A stretch of 64,000 bases of DNA, from the NCBI GenBank assembly GCA_000349905.1, contig KB722738.1, positions 801,551 through 865,550 on the forward strand, given 5' to 3'. Source of the stretch: Volvariella volvacea V23 (Eukaryota; Basidiomycota; Agaricomycetes; Agaricales; Pluteaceae). The notes beneath the pieces were generated by a model. That model searched no databases, had not been told where the DNA came from, and saw only the letters and a program-made list of their open reading frames with translations. Below are positions 51,501 to 63,484 of this stretch, piece by piece. Position 1 is the first letter of the stretch; the number at the start of each line of letters is the position of its first letter. The position numbers and the translations under genes are program-made.

Positions 51501-51831
51501 GGATGAGACGGTGGAGACTTTCGGGGATGGAAGTGGTGGCAGTTGGAGGTGAAGATTGAGAAGATGCTGCGAAATGACCTCCGCTAGCAGAAGGCGCGGG
51601 TTCCCAAGAACTGGCAGCGGAAGGGGGAAGCGAATCCCGCGTAGGGTTCGAGTGGGTATGAGACTCAATTGTGACAGTTGCTGATTGTTTGAGACGACGA
51701 GCAGGCGACTGAGGATGCGGTTTGTAGCTAGTTCTGAGAAGGAGGAGGAGGAGAATGGCTGCAGAGACGGTGCTTGCACTTGACTGGTTCACAATGTGGG
51801 TAGAGCTGAATAAACCTGCATTCACCACCAT
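48531..51831 (-). CDS. GID7: WDR26/Gid7-like WD40 protein of the GID/CTLH ubiquitin ligase
   Basis: Scaffold and substrate-recruiting subunit of the GID/CTLH E3 ligase. A long N-terminal Ser/Pro-rich region splices into [20 protein letters not shown] and then [18 protein letters not shown], the LisH motif. The CTLH region follows ([40 protein letters not shown]). WD40 repeats then run to the end: [80 protein letters not shown] and [20 protein letters not shown]. The final exon ends at 48531. The start is uncertain: the frame is open to 51930, and I chose the Met at 51829-51831. An internal Met at 51208 also fits, losing the less conserved part. Confidence 0.88.
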
Positions 51832-53000
51832 CCAGGGCAACTCCTCCGCGTCCTCTCCCCTCGGCCTCGCGTGCTCATTCGCACGAATCGTCCCAGATAT
51901 AGTAACCTCTATCATCCATATCCACTCCATTGCCTCGCTTGCGGCCCTCAGTCCCTGTATTTCACTCTTGCTTCCTATCCATCAGTCACAGGACGTGCGC
52001 AGAAGAAAGCCCCATCCTGGGGCTTCTGAGCGCACCTGCCATCGGCTACGTAACTCCCCAAAAGGCAGGTCTTGCTGCGATTTACCTCACGGTCGCACCG
52101 GAGAAAGTCTCGTATAATATCCTGGCCCATCGCAGTGCAGTTGGAAATTCGAGAGAAAAAAATACTGCCCGAGATGCCTCGTTGAAGCCCCGTGGCGGCA
52201 CATCATATCCTTCGCAATACCTGCTATCGTGCATCAGGTACTTGCTTGCTGAAATATCACTCGCTACGGCATTCATCCGCTCGCCAGTGTAATGGAGAAA
52301 CCAACGGGGTCATCTGATGCAAACCCTATCAAGGTCAACTCCTCACACACTTGAGCCGCATGCGCAGCGTTCCTGACAAGTACAATCAGCAAAAAGGCTG
52401 TCGAGAATGTATTTTCTCTGGGCGACTGCGGTATATCTATCCATACTAGCACGCATAAAAAGGTATCAGAACGGGAAAAGTAGGAAATGCAATGCAAATG
52501 ACATGTAATGCAAGGATCAATGACCAATGGAAGATTTTTCAGATGGATTAGATAAGTGTTGGATGGTACTTTCAACTCGTTGAATTGAATGGTAAATGCC
52601 GTGTCCGTTTTTATTGTAGGGTGGAAACATGAACAGTCGAACAAAGGATGAACGTATGCGCAAGAATGAAACAAGAACATGTCTCCGGTGACAATGATTT
52701 TGAACAATGAATTGAGGGGTGAGAGGGCCACGGATATTAGTGTTGAAAGCCTTATCGAGGGATGTAGGGTCGAGATATGATGAATCTGTTGAAGAGGACT
52801 GAGGACCAGGACAAAGCGGAAGGAAGTACGAAAGCGCGATTCCGAGAGCATGACATTTAGGTGGTTTAGTATATGCGTGACAAAGCAGAAAAGTTTTGAA
52901 TTGGAGAGACGGGGAGGTGTGCGCCTCCTTTTGCCCACAAGGCGGACTTTTGACGACTGAAAAGGAACTATCAAAGGGTGGCGGTAGAGGCGATGATGGT
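51832..53000. other. Intergenic region between GID7 and the Ecl1-type gene
   Basis: About 1.2 kb upstream of GID7 and downstream of the Ecl1-like gene. A 233-codon minus-strand frame (52273-52974) is open but of poor composition; it probably overlaps the long 3' region of the Ecl1-like gene. No gene is supported. Confidence 0.4.
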
Positions 53001-54361
53001 CTAAAAGTATTGCATTCGTTGCCCGTTTTGTGTCGAACGTTCTCGGTCTAGCAGGCCGCTGCGGCCGTGCCCGTACCCAGGGGCTACTGTTGTTCCACCT
53101 AGACCATCCAAATCTTCCACCCTCAAGCGCCCACGAGGTCTGACGTCGGTGGGGTGCTGGTGTCCAGAGCTCTGCGATCGCTTGGAGACTGGTATGTGGG
53201 AGGTTTCTTCAACGGGACCCGGCTGTTGGCATTGCCTCTGCGAGGGCGAACCGCCACGACGCATAGTGGAAAGGGTCGTCCAACCCATGACGCGGTCGAT
53301 GATGCCACCGCCATCTACACGCAAACCGAAACGTGGTTCAGTTCGACCAGCTCGCACACCAGATCGAGACCGCGAGCTTGAAGATGATCGACTAGAATGA
53401 AAACTGATTCGTGAGTCTCGGGTCGTTCTCCCCCGCCCTTTTGGAGTTGCTTGTGAGGCATTGTGGTTTTCTGTCTGAGATGGAGAGGAATAATGTGCGG
53501 CCAGACCCTTAAGGGATAGTTTTGGTGTGGGAGGTGATATGCGTGCGATTGTGTGACCAGACGACGACGAGACTGGCGACCTGCGCCCATCTTTTGGGCT
53601 CGATACTTGAAGCAAGGAGAAGTACGCTGGTAGACTGGTCCTGTTGCGATTGCGTTTTGACGTGGGCGGACCTTGATTATGGTCCAACACCTCCGATGTA
53701 GCGACTTCCTGATCGACTTGGTCTATGTGTTGTGAAGTCCCTGCGTCCGAGTAGTTTTCATCTCCAGTAGTGGAGGAAGATGAGCTGGGGGCACTCTTAG
53801 CCATCCCGCGCAGTGCTTGGGGAAAGGAACCGGTGGAGGGTTGGCGTTTGTGTAGGTGAGGGACGGTGTAGCGGTTGTTAACGCCAGATGGCTGGCGAGC
53901 ATAGTACAGGAATGGGGAGCTCTGTGATGAATGGCCAGATGATTTTGAGGCAGCATCATAAGCAAATTCATGTGAGTCTGGGCTGCGCTCGCCAATGATA
54001 CTAGGATGGGGATCGTTTTCGTCGAGGTCTGTGGCGAGGGATAGGGAAACGGAGGAACTTGAAGAGGAGGACATTGAGTGGCGGTTTCGACTTTTTGTGA
54101 GGGCTGGGCCGAGGGTGGATGGCAGTAAGGCTGGAACGTCGCCACCAAAGGCGTAACTGGTGTGAGGGGACGAGAGAGCGCTACTTGTGGAGCTTATTGA
54201 GGGTGAAGTGAAATCGAGGTTCTCGCAGCCATCACTGCAGTATGCACGGCTGCAGTGGACGGACAGTGGGGTTACTCTGCTGTCGGGGACGGCGGCGGTG
54301 GAAGGACATACCCGTCGTCTTTGAGATGCTTGCCGCAGACGAGACAGACTTCCTCAAACAT
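53001..54361 (-). CDS. Ecl1-family (life-span regulatory) zinc-binding protein
   Basis: Predicted small-zinc-knuckle regulator related to fission-yeast Ecl1, which extends chronological life span and responds to nutrient limitation. Start 54359-54361 gives MFEEVCLVCGKHLKDDG; a roughly 95-nt intron joins RAYCSDGCENLDFTSP, yielding the Cx2C...CSxxC ligand set of the family. The rest (about 400 residues) is disordered: Ser runs, SSPFLYYARQPSGVNNRYTV, an Arg/Ser stretch (SFHSSRSSSSSRSRSGVRAG) and Gly-rich segments, ending RERSTQNGQRMQYF at 53001. Ascomycete Ecl1 proteins are often far shorter, so the long tail is notable, but basidiomycete homologues are commonly extended. Confidence 0.75.
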
Positions 54362-57300
54362 GGTTGAGGACTACAAGGCAGGGACAGAGGGAAGGGGGGT
54401 CGGGGGCATGAACAAAACGACTGGGGTTGGCTTTTATAGGAAGAGGAGAGGAGGCAGTCGCAACATTTGCATCGAAAAACGTTTTCTAAATGAAGTGACT
54501 CAATCTGGAAATTAGCTCTAAATCACGTGTAACAAATTATAATAATCTGTGACTGGGGCCTGTGACCGCTCGCTCCGATTGTGAAACGCCGAGTGACCAG
54601 GGCCTCCGCCGAGGACCCAAGCAGATCTGCCTTGCGATGCTGCTTTATCCTCGACGTACGAACAGGTTCCTGCACTTTCCTTTGCAGTGCAAAGGCCAGA
54701 GAACCTGCTTCCTCCGTTGTGGGTCTTGTCCCTTGGCCAATGTACTCGCTTTCGTGATACAAGCACAGGCCTGAGCGTGCGCCATCACACGTTTGCCTTG
54801 CATCTTCAGCTTTACATTTTTGTATTTTACGGTCTACCCCTCTTTCGTCGTCGGAAGCTTGTCAGGTGACAGGCTCTATTGGCTCAAACGTGGCGCAACG
54901 CCTGCCACGTTCCCGTCCAAGTCCTGCTCCTCTCTCCCCAAAGACCATTCGGCTCTTGCACCTCTTCAAGAGGAGCGGCCACCGTTGCGCTGTATCCTTT
55001 TGGAGTTTAGATAATCTCGTTTGCCCCTGTCCTGCCATCCCCTTTGTGATCGCCGCCTACCTCGAATCGTTTTTCCGAGCGACGGGTTAAAATGGCGTTT
55101 ATGACTTCTGTCCTCTGGGGTCTTACTCCTTTTTCGGGCGCTGCCGCTCCATCGTGCATCGTACCTCAACTTCCGTGTCTGCAAAGCAGGGTGTTGGACC
55201 CTAAGCCGTTGTGGCCCGTTGCCATACCAATGCCTCTTCAGCATCTTGCTCATCATCACTCATACCAAAGGTGCGAGTCACAGAACGACAGGATGATTTT
55301 GGGTGTGCTGTCACACCTTCTGTGATTGTGTGAACTGGGTTGTTGTGCCAGTTCTTAAACCTCGATCCAGTTCCGGAACGTTCTTCGGTGTCAATCCATC
55401 AAGGAACCCTCCCAGTCCAAGTTCTGGTTCTTGCCATGAGCATTCTTGAGGCTGCATTCGAGTCCACAGCGGTACTCTCTGCCCACTTCCGGTTATAACT
55501 TCGCATGGGAGTCCTTTTTGAGGCTCACCGGTCTAGAAACTACCCCAGTCCCTCCGTAGGTCCGATTGCTGTTCCGAATTACGCCCTCCAGAGATGATCG
55601 CGCAAGTATTCAGTCGATCACTCCTTACCTGAGGATGTCGTCAATGGAGCTCCCACGGCTTGTACAACTGGCGAAGACGCGATTTGTCGTCATCCACCAC
55701 TCAAGGGGTGAACAAGACCGCAAAACTGAGACAGCATAATCGATGTAACGACCTAGGCTGCCGATGGGGTCGTTTCTGGACCTCCAATCCGCTTCGGTGT
55801 CAGAGCGGGTCACATACATCACAGCAATTTCGTGGCTCTTACACAATGTAACACCTGCGTGCTTGCGTAACTAAAAATCCAAAAGCGCGTGCCACCAAAA
55901 CCTTCAATTGCCGTGAATTCACCGATGCCCAGAAACAGCACCCATAATGTCAGCCCGCTGCATGCTACTGTCCCCCTTTAAGTACTCATCATCACTGCAA
56001 CTCTCCTCTGGTTAAGGTTTTTAACGCACCGTGCGTACTGTACACAAGCCGCTTATGGCATTCTTGGAATTCCCGTGATCCCTATGTGCATGTACCAACT
56101 AGCTTATTGACTATAAACGTTATGAAGTGTGTAAGCGGAGTACCATCGCCTGCCTCAGGTGGTCAGGCAGTAAAATCCATCAGTGGAAAATGATTTCGTG
56201 TATTGTCACGCTAGCAAGAGTCGGGATCCAAGTCCGAAAGTATTATGTACGATGTCTACCAGTTTGCATATCTGCCCTATCCTGATGATGGTGACAAAGG
56301 CGTGTGTACAATTATCAGCCAACGGAGGACATTTAAGAACCGGGCAGGCAAACGATCTAGCATTCGACACCCAGTCCTTGGAACAACGATAGTGATTGTG
56401 ACTACTCTATTTTTCATGCGCTTTGCGCTCTGTTAGTATGGAGTGGGATTGGCTTTCTTAGCCTGCAGACCCTCTCGCTTTCCGGCCTCGCTTTAATATA
56501 CACATGCATTTGTAATTGCATCGCCACGTTCTAGGGTATAGATCTCTCAATCAAATAAACCCATTTATAATAGCACCAAAAGACAACAAACGAGATAAAA
56601 GAAAAAGTAAGACCACGAATAAAGAAAGAATAAAGTCCTCGACACAATTTCCTGAGGCTATGTCTTGGTATTTTTGAGTATTGCCCGATGACCCCAACAA
56701 GAGGAAGGACAATTGTCATCCACCTACCGCTGAATAACGATGCGTGATGATCAAGAGTCGGATATCGACGGTCGATGACCTTTGGTCCAATCTGTCAGGC
56801 CTTCAGGACTGGGTTCACGACAGTCTTTCTGGCCAGCCGGGCATCCGACTGTGCTGGATTTTGAATGCGTGATCAAGTTTCATTAGTCTTGCGATGAAAT
56901 TAGAAATGAGATATAAGCGAAAGCATTATTACGACAACAGAATCTTGTGGAGCCAGCTGCGGCGTGACGGTACTCAGAGGGACAGAACGAGTTTGTCTAA
57001 AGACTCAGGTTGGCGTGTGATGGTGGAGGGCGCCAACGTTTCAGTTGGCAGGGCTATCGTGCAATAGGTTTAGTTATTTCTTGATTAGCACAGGAAGATA
57101 GTATTAAAAATTTAGTCCTTATCTTAGGTCATTACTCGACCAAGTGGGAGATTTACAAGAGGCGCATATAAGCCTAGTGGGGGTGCCCCTGACACCAGAC
57201 TGTGACTTTCCTAGCATCAATCAGCCCTGAGGCTCAGTGTGATTGGATAACACAATGTAGCTCACAAGTTGTTCAAGGTCCCAGGAGACCAGAAGACCTG

Positions 57301-58770
57301 ATTTTAGTAGGACGTGAACATCGGTACGGCATCGGTATAAACGGGAGAGGTCTGGGACCGAACGGCGTTATCACCTGTCGATGATGATGTCGCGAGGGTA
57401 CCACACCGATCTATCTGTAAGATCAGGGGTTGCACACCCTTCTAGTAATTCTCAGCATGGTGTCGGGCACTGCTCACACAGTGCATCCTGCTCAGTGATA
57501 AATTTAAGGACAAGCACTACCACGAAAGGTAGGTACTCATAATGCCCGTTACCGGGGTTTGCGACAAATGGGGGATAGCAGAAACCAACGCCCGATGCCA
57601 GTGTGTACCTGTCTCTTATGGCTTGATGCAGCGACTCAAATTTACAGCGTTCCTACACTTGACAGGTCGTTGATGCGTTTGCATTATGACATACTGAATG
57701 CATGTCCACCATCAACCTTGGGGGTTTCTCGGATCGATAGAGACAATTACCATCGTGTGTTACACGAATTTATTGTCCTGGTGGATGAAAACATGTGTGA
57801 CATCGAGACGTGCTGTCGGATGGTGAAAACACTGGCCCCCGGCGCATCAAGGCGTGAATAATAGAAAACAAGGACAAATGATCACATGAATACTATCACA
57901 CCTGCCAGTGCATGCTAATGCATAGGTGAAGCAATGCATGAACCTTGCACGTCTATTAATCTCAGCTGACTCCTTGGCTGGGAATCGAAGCTTCATTTAA
58001 TTGGGCCTTTCGTGATGTTCCGAAGCAAGAGGTGTATGACAAGCAAGAATACTCTCTCAGTGCACTATTATATCTGTGAGACAGTCAAAACTACTCAGCA
58101 TCATGCTCATGTGTTGTTCCAAAATCCGACCCTCTTCGAAGCCATCGCCTTGTGTGGAGTGGCTGCATTAAAGTAAGCGGTGCTCCACCAAGCAAGCTCT
58201 GCATGGTCCATAGGTCGGGTGAGTGGCAGATTTACATGAATTTTTCGAGTATTCTCTTGGGCATTTTAGAGCCTCGAGGTCTAATCTCTAATTTACATTT
58301 CTGACTCGGACAATCCACTTCAGCATGCTTTGATGGAGGACCCCTCTATGAAAAGCATCCGGTCCCATCCAGAATAGGGGATGATGTAAAAACCTGATAG
58401 CCTCTATTTAGAACATGTATACCATCAACAAACGGGAATGTGTTGATGACAGCATCGAGTTGGCCAACAAGATCCGACGGCAATTGACTACAGGCGTCTG
58501 CGAAGGTTATGTCCCATTGTAGCTCTTGTACGGGGATCGAGAGAGATCGTGAACAATACCAAGGTAGAAGAGTTCAAGTCACTAGAAACCTGGCTTGAGA
58601 GCAACCAAATTGCATTACAACGAATACATTGCACAACACAGGCAACACAGCAAAATGACGACAGCTGCGAGGAAGCAGTACACTAGTCTAATTCAGAGAA
58701 AAGAGTCAGTATCTAACGTTCCAAGAGTATTATGCATAGCATAGGCCGTTACAATTCAACCTATACAATT
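54362..58770. other. 4.4-kb stretch without recognisable genes
   Basis: The longest gap in the window, between the Ecl1-type gene start and the TLC-gene stop. It should begin with the Ecl1 promoter. Several short ORFs exist, among them 55092-55325 (+), 54966-55259 (-) and 57559-57861 (+), but none resembles a family that I know or splices into a longer protein. I find no terminal repeats, reverse transcriptase or transposase motif. A 17-bp odd palindrome (CCTTTGCAGTGCAAAGG) lies at 54679-54695. Confidence 0.45.
57559..57861 (+). CDS. Hypothetical small ORF
   Basis: A 100-codon frame in the gene-poor stretch. The second half looks protein-like (LMRLHYDILNACPPSTLGVS; DRDNYHRVLHEFIVLVDENM) and is the best coding candidate there. 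No family is recognised, the ATG context is unremarkable and no partner exons are evident. It may be a lineage-specific gene or chance. Confidence 0.2.
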   Translation: MRQMGDSRNQRPMPVCTCLLWLDAATQIYSVPTLDRSLMRLHYDILNACPPSTLGVSRIDRDNYHRVLHEFIVLVDENMCDIETCCRMVKTLAPGASRRE

Positions 58771-60359
58771 TCAGTTAGGATGAATCCCGTTTTGAATTGG
58801 TGCCTGAAGGAGGGGTTGCAACTCTTCTACTTTGGGTTGGAAGCGTTTGCGCAGGGCAGTGATCATCTTCATAAACCTTTTGAATGTGCCCGCGAATTGC
58901 TTTAGAGAACGTGATAAGGTGGCAATCTGATTACGTACCAGAACCAATTAAGGCTTTGCAGCAATAGGTTTCCAAGCCCATATATGAGGGTATAAGACAA
59001 AGGGACAGTTTCGTGTACCTCCCTCAGCGTATGATAAAAATAATAGCTCTGAAGCAGACTCGAGTCTTGTGTATAGATGCAACACAATGAAAACACTTAC
59101 CGTTATTCCACCATACACAATGCGTACGCCAAAGAACGACGCCAGCAATGCGATTCCGTTGACGAGCTGGAATGTAGTCCCCGTTCGTCCAGTTTTATCT
59201 AGGAACCTAATGCATGTGAATATCAGCAAGCACGTGTAAGCGTTCCTGGTTAAGCAACTCACCAATGGATATTAAGGAAGAAGGTGCTCCTAGGAGTAGT
59301 TTGAGTTGTAGGAGATGCAATCGGACTACACGCGGACTTACGTCTCCCAGAGTAGACAGCGACGACCATAGTAAGCAATGAAGGGTCGCTGTTGGCAATT
59401 TATATGAGGTATTTCTTAGCGGAAGGAAATGCGTACAAAAGATAGCAGATAGATGGTGAGGCACGAGATGCCTAGTAAATCGGGCGGTGTTGGTACCTCA
59501 ATGGTGCAAGGGAACCAAACAGGTTTCGCATACCATGCGCGACAAAACCGAGGTCGATGAAGTTGATGACAGCATCCAGGGCATCCCAAAGGAAGTAACT
59601 AACTCGATCTATGTCAATAACTTGGCATTGCGTTAATATTTGGGGACGCACCCGCAGGCTATGGCATGCAGAAAACCGGCACTATCGGTCCATCCAAACG
59701 CTTTTTCCTGATTATCGATGTATCCGCTAGGCTCTTTGTAGATATTCCACAATGCGAGCGGTACAACAATCACAGTGTGCACTTGAGATACGATGTGGAT
59801 AGCCCTTTTTACGCGTCAATCCAGTACAATTAATGGCGCGTGACACTCACCAGTTGTTCTTGGCCAACCTAGATCGCAACTTCTCACCATAAGCAACTGG
59901 GAACCATTTTCTGCTTAGATAGGGCGCAACGACAAGGTGGATAGCCGTGAAGAAGAGGAAAGAAAGGACAAGGGTGGGGAAGTGCTCTGGTAGTTTGGCC
60001 AATCCTAGTGAAAGAGCTAATCTCTCTCCAAAGGATGGGCTCTGGGCCAAAGCAGCGAGTATATCACTGCGCGCAATCATTTGGAGGTGGTCAAGGTGGT
60101 CGGAGGATGGATGAGCACGCGAAGCTCGCGTGGTGCCTGATTCTCCTGTGTCGCCGCCTGTTGCCTCCTGAGTGTCGAGTTCTTGGGAGCCCAGTAAGAG
60201 GGCAATCGGAGAGATGAGAAGAGAGGAAGCAGGAGGCGATGGTGCAGTTAAAGGGAGCAGCGTGGGTGACGGGAGCAGCGCGGTGGACGTGAGGGCTGCG
60301 TGTAGGGATTCACATCTCTTTGAGCCTTGCCCTGCAGGATGCGAAGCGTGTCGGCTCAT
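58771..60359 (-). CDS. TLC-domain membrane protein (TLCD4/TMEM56-like)
   Basis: Multi-pass ER-type membrane protein with a TRAM-LAG1-CLN8 domain; related proteins act in lipid handling or ceramide synthesis. An N-terminal region of about 100 residues is Ser/Ala-rich, then LVLSFLFFTAIHLVVAPYLS is the first helix and NNW joins RAIHIVSQVHTVIVVPLALW. Later exons give SAGFLHAIACGYFLWDALDA, PFIAYYGRRCLLWE, STFFLNIHWFLDKTGRTGTT and LVNGIALLASFFGVRIVYGG. The tail reads LIYGLGNLLLQSLNWFWFMK when spliced, ending in a basic stretch and stop at 58771-58773. The LASS-type catalytic HH motif of ceramide synthases is not seen, so a TLCD-like role is likelier than ceramide synthase. Confidence 0.82.
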
Positions 60360-60770
60360 ATGTCCCGGTCATTGGTCAGCTGAATCATCGTCAACGCCGT
60401 GTATAATTCCGGTCTCGTTCGACCAGAAGCCAGCAGACAGAGGTCTGGATTCATCACAACGCAGCATGGGTGGCTTCAGATTATCCAACGAGCGAGGCTA
60501 AAACTCTAAACCTATCTCAACCGAGGGTTGGGCGTCGAACAGCCACGTTCCCTTCAATCCTCACGTCAGGTCAGTCAGGTTGAGTGGTCTCTCGGCCGAG
60601 ATGCTTGCAAGGCCCCAAATGAGATTGACAACGTCATATTTCCAGCAATCTACACGAAATTACACGATAGGCATACGCTTCAAGTCAGGCGAGAATGGTT
60701 CATAAAGCACAAGCCGAGCACAGGTATTCGTAGAGTTGCTGTTGGCATAGCCAGTTGAGTCATTGAAGAA

Positions 60771-62016
60771 TCATGCACGAGCGAGCAGGGCCTTCAGTTT
60801 CTTTTCAGCTGCAGTGTTGGCGTCTTCCTTTTCCAATTGTCGGCATTGGCGTTCCATGTTCGTTATAGACCCTTCAATAGTCGCCGGGAGCTCTCGAAGG
60901 ATTTCCAACATTGGGTTGGCTTTTGACAGGTTAATATAAGGGTGACAGAGGGCATAGACGCCACAGGCGATTGAACAAATACCGATTCCCGTTAGACTGG
61001 TCTCATACTCGGACCATAGCTGGTCACGGTTCGCGTAGGTTTCTTCGAGTTCAACCATTAAGGATTTAAGCTTGTTCTTGGATCAACGTCAGGAGCACAT
61101 TAAATACGCAATAGCCGCAGGGTAAGCAGCAAACCTGTCCCTGCCTATATGCGCCTGAAATTTCGTCACGCTCATGAAGGGCCATTACTTCGGCTTGCTT
61201 GCTCGTCTTGTCAAAAGCAATGAGGGCAGATTCATACTTGTAGTCGACCTCGTTCTCGAGTCGCCGGTATACCTCTTTGATTCCATTCACGATGGGGACA
61301 AACGCTTCCGCTATTTCTTTCTTGAGGTCAGTACCATGAATATCGAACGACCTTTGAAGATCCAGTGTCAAGGCAGTCAGTTTCGCGTCTTCGTCCTCAA
61401 CCCTAGATTGATAAATTTGAGTATGGAGACTGCAGGAGGGACACCGAGATACAAACACTTCATCCATCAAATCGGAGAAGAGGGTGGTCTCTTCTTCCCA
61501 ATAAAACAAGTCTCTGTCGTCATCAAGGGATACAGAATCGTCTTGCTCATTTCTGGCTTCATCGGCCCCGTGGTGCTCTCGATAATCATGAAAGTTGATG
61601 GCGTGCCTAGGTAGAATCGAGGAACCGATCTGGTGGTTGCGTTCTGTGCTTATGATGGGCTGTGGATGACCATCCGCCTTGCCGTCAGCAATGTTATTGG
61701 AGGACCATGTGGCTCCAGTTCGTCGCTTAGGTTCTCCGAGTTTGATGTTGCTGGGCCATGGTTTCCTCGTCGCCCACAAGACTACAAGGGTGGCAATTAG
61801 AAACGAGTAGCTGCACAGCGTTGAGCGGGCGGACCAGACTTGGGTGAACTCCTTTGAAAGCGAGAAAGCGGCCTATAGGGAGAAGATTTGCGGAGCTGAG
61901 GTTGCTGAGGGGATCTGGCCATGTCGAGAGGATCAGAGAGGAATTCAAACTCCGATGATAGGCTGAACATTGGATTAGTGAATTGTCAAGCCATTTCCAT
62001 TACCACTGACTCTCAT
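60771..62016 (-). CDS. Unknown membrane-anchored coiled-coil protein
   Basis: I do not recognise this family. A hydrophobic segment near the N-terminus (LCSYSFLIATLVVLWATRKP) suggests one membrane span, followed by a polar region with acidic patches (DDSVSLDDDRDLFYWEEETT) and SRCPSCSLHTQIYQSRVEDE. The remainder is helical and rich in charged heptads (DLKKEIAEAFVPIVNGIKEV; ESALIAFDKTSKQAEVMALH), interrupted by a second hydrophobic stretch (TGIGICSIACGVYALCHPYI) and ending QLEKEDANTAAEKKLKALLA. An intron of about 60 nt joins RQGQ to NKLKSLMVELEE. An in-frame stop precedes the first long exon, so the ATG must lie in an upstream exon; the best fit is MR at 62011-62016 spliced at the CTATAG acceptor near 61872. 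That start is inferred. Confidence 0.55.
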
Positions 62017-62174
62017 TTCCTGTCCAAAGGTCTGCTCCTCTCCTCGTCCCGGCACTGTCTGGATCGCATCTTTATTTATTTCTCATTTTTTCCTCCAGTC
62101 CTCCAGGTGGTTTCACCCTACCTCTTACCCCCAACCCAACCCCCGTCTTCGCCTACACCCACATCATCCCCAAA

Positions 62175-62616
62175 ATGAACGCTGCTCGTCCACACAAGGT
62201 ACTCGTTATATGGACAGTCCATGCTAATTCCAGCAGCTCACCTGTTCTCCCCGCCAGCAATCCATGTCCGAGCTCAAGCTCCGACGTCTACAGGAGCACA
62301 ACCAGCGACTAAGAGAGGATTTGTCGAGACCTAGGATGCGAGTCAGTGAGGCTAGTGCAAGGTGCGCGACCACCCTGTCTATGTGCTGTCATCGTGCTTA
62401 ATCTGCGTTCAGTCTCATTCGGTATTGCAAGACAACAAAAGATCATCTTGTAAGTGTTATCTCGAGACTTCAACTTGCCTGGGAATATTTGCCTCCAGCG
62501 TGCTCAATGTTCGGCTTATTCATGTTGTCCAGGTACCTTCAGTATGGGGACCAGTTAGCAAGAGTGAAGACCCCTATGCGCCACCGGCACAAGGTTGCAA
62601 TTGCATTATAATGTAG
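62175..62616 (+). CDS. Heterotrimeric G-protein gamma subunit, copy 1 (CaaX = CIIM)
   Basis: Gamma subunit that pairs with Gbeta and anchors it to the membrane, typically in pheromone or nutrient signalling. First exon MNAARPHK splices to [20 protein letters not shown], the GGL helix. Splicing continues through [15 protein letters not shown] to [20 protein letters not shown]. The C-terminus is CNCIIM: the CaaX box is CIIM and a second Cys two residues upstream could be palmitoylated. 82 residues, four exons. It forms a tandem pair with the gene starting at 63485. Confidence 0.92.
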
Positions 62617-63484
62617 TTACCTGGCACCATTGGTCTCAGTCGAGGGATTTGCTTGGATTTCTTTTGGGAAGATTTGCCTAGGACGACCCTAGTCTATTGA
62701 TGGAGTCGGTTTTCATTATGGTGGTGTGTGTGCTGTCGACGACCTCTCGAGCACTTGATGACAGGCAAGCATTATACCGTAACTTGTTGATATCTCAGCC
62801 GGACCCTCACACTCGTTTACCTCGTCGTTTCTTGCTTCCTTTTTTCACTTTCGAAGCGGCTGAATGGATGTTTTTCTCGTATCTGCTTGATATGTCATCT
62901 CAGATGTTATTATTACCATTCTCTTTATTCGACTTCATGTTTTCAGTTCTTCGTTGTACATGTCCTGGAGATTTGCCCAACTCAGTCATTATAATGTGAC
63001 CGACCGTCGGTACAATATGTTAATGAGCGGCACAGACGTGTGAGATGGGAAGTGTGACTTGAATCCAGACGTTGGAGAGTTAAAAGGATGCTGAGACGGA
63101 ACTGGGGATATGTTCACAGGAGTGGCCCTGACGAGGCCCTTGACAAGCAGAACTGTGAAAATCGTTTTGATATAACCATCACTGCCTCCTCCCACATCCT
63201 TCGTCTCCGTTCACCAACTCCATCTTTCCCTTCAGCCCTCGTTCTTCTACCTCCAACACTCAGCCTTTCGTCTAGGCACCCATCAATCTCGTAAGCATCC
63301 CTTAACGCATCATTTTTACCCCAGTTCAATCCGGAAAATCTCACAATCTCGTTTCCAACCAACTCCCACAACCCCTTCAGAGAAGCTCGTTGGTCTCAGT
63401 GCAGCCTTGGTCACTTCCACTTCGCTTTCCTCGGCCATCTTGCACACCTAGGGGCTTTCACCACCTACCGCTCCCTAACAACCA
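62617..63484. other. Spacer between the two G-gamma genes
   Basis: About 870 bp holding the end of copy 1 and the promoter and leader of copy 2. The last 300 bp before the second start are pyrimidine-rich on the plus strand. The short ORFs here are not convincing. Confidence 0.4.

Noticed and set aside
50802..51779. 325-codon minus-strand ORF overlapping Gid7
   Set aside because: It is the neighbouring frame of the Ser/Pro-rich Gid7 N-terminus; the frame that joins to the LisH and CTLH exons is a different one.
52273..52974. 233-codon minus-strand ORF downstream of the Ecl1-type gene
   Set aside because: Composition is low-complexity Ser/Phe/His with no conserved motif; it probably reflects 3' UTR sequence.
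53723..54148. 141-codon Pro/His-rich minus ORF
   Set aside because: It is a shifted frame of the Ecl1-type coding sequence, which has the zinc knuckle and a consistent splice.
57940..58010. tRNA-like fragment near GGGAATCGAAGC
   Set aside because: I could not form the acceptor, D and anticodon stems, so no tRNA is called.
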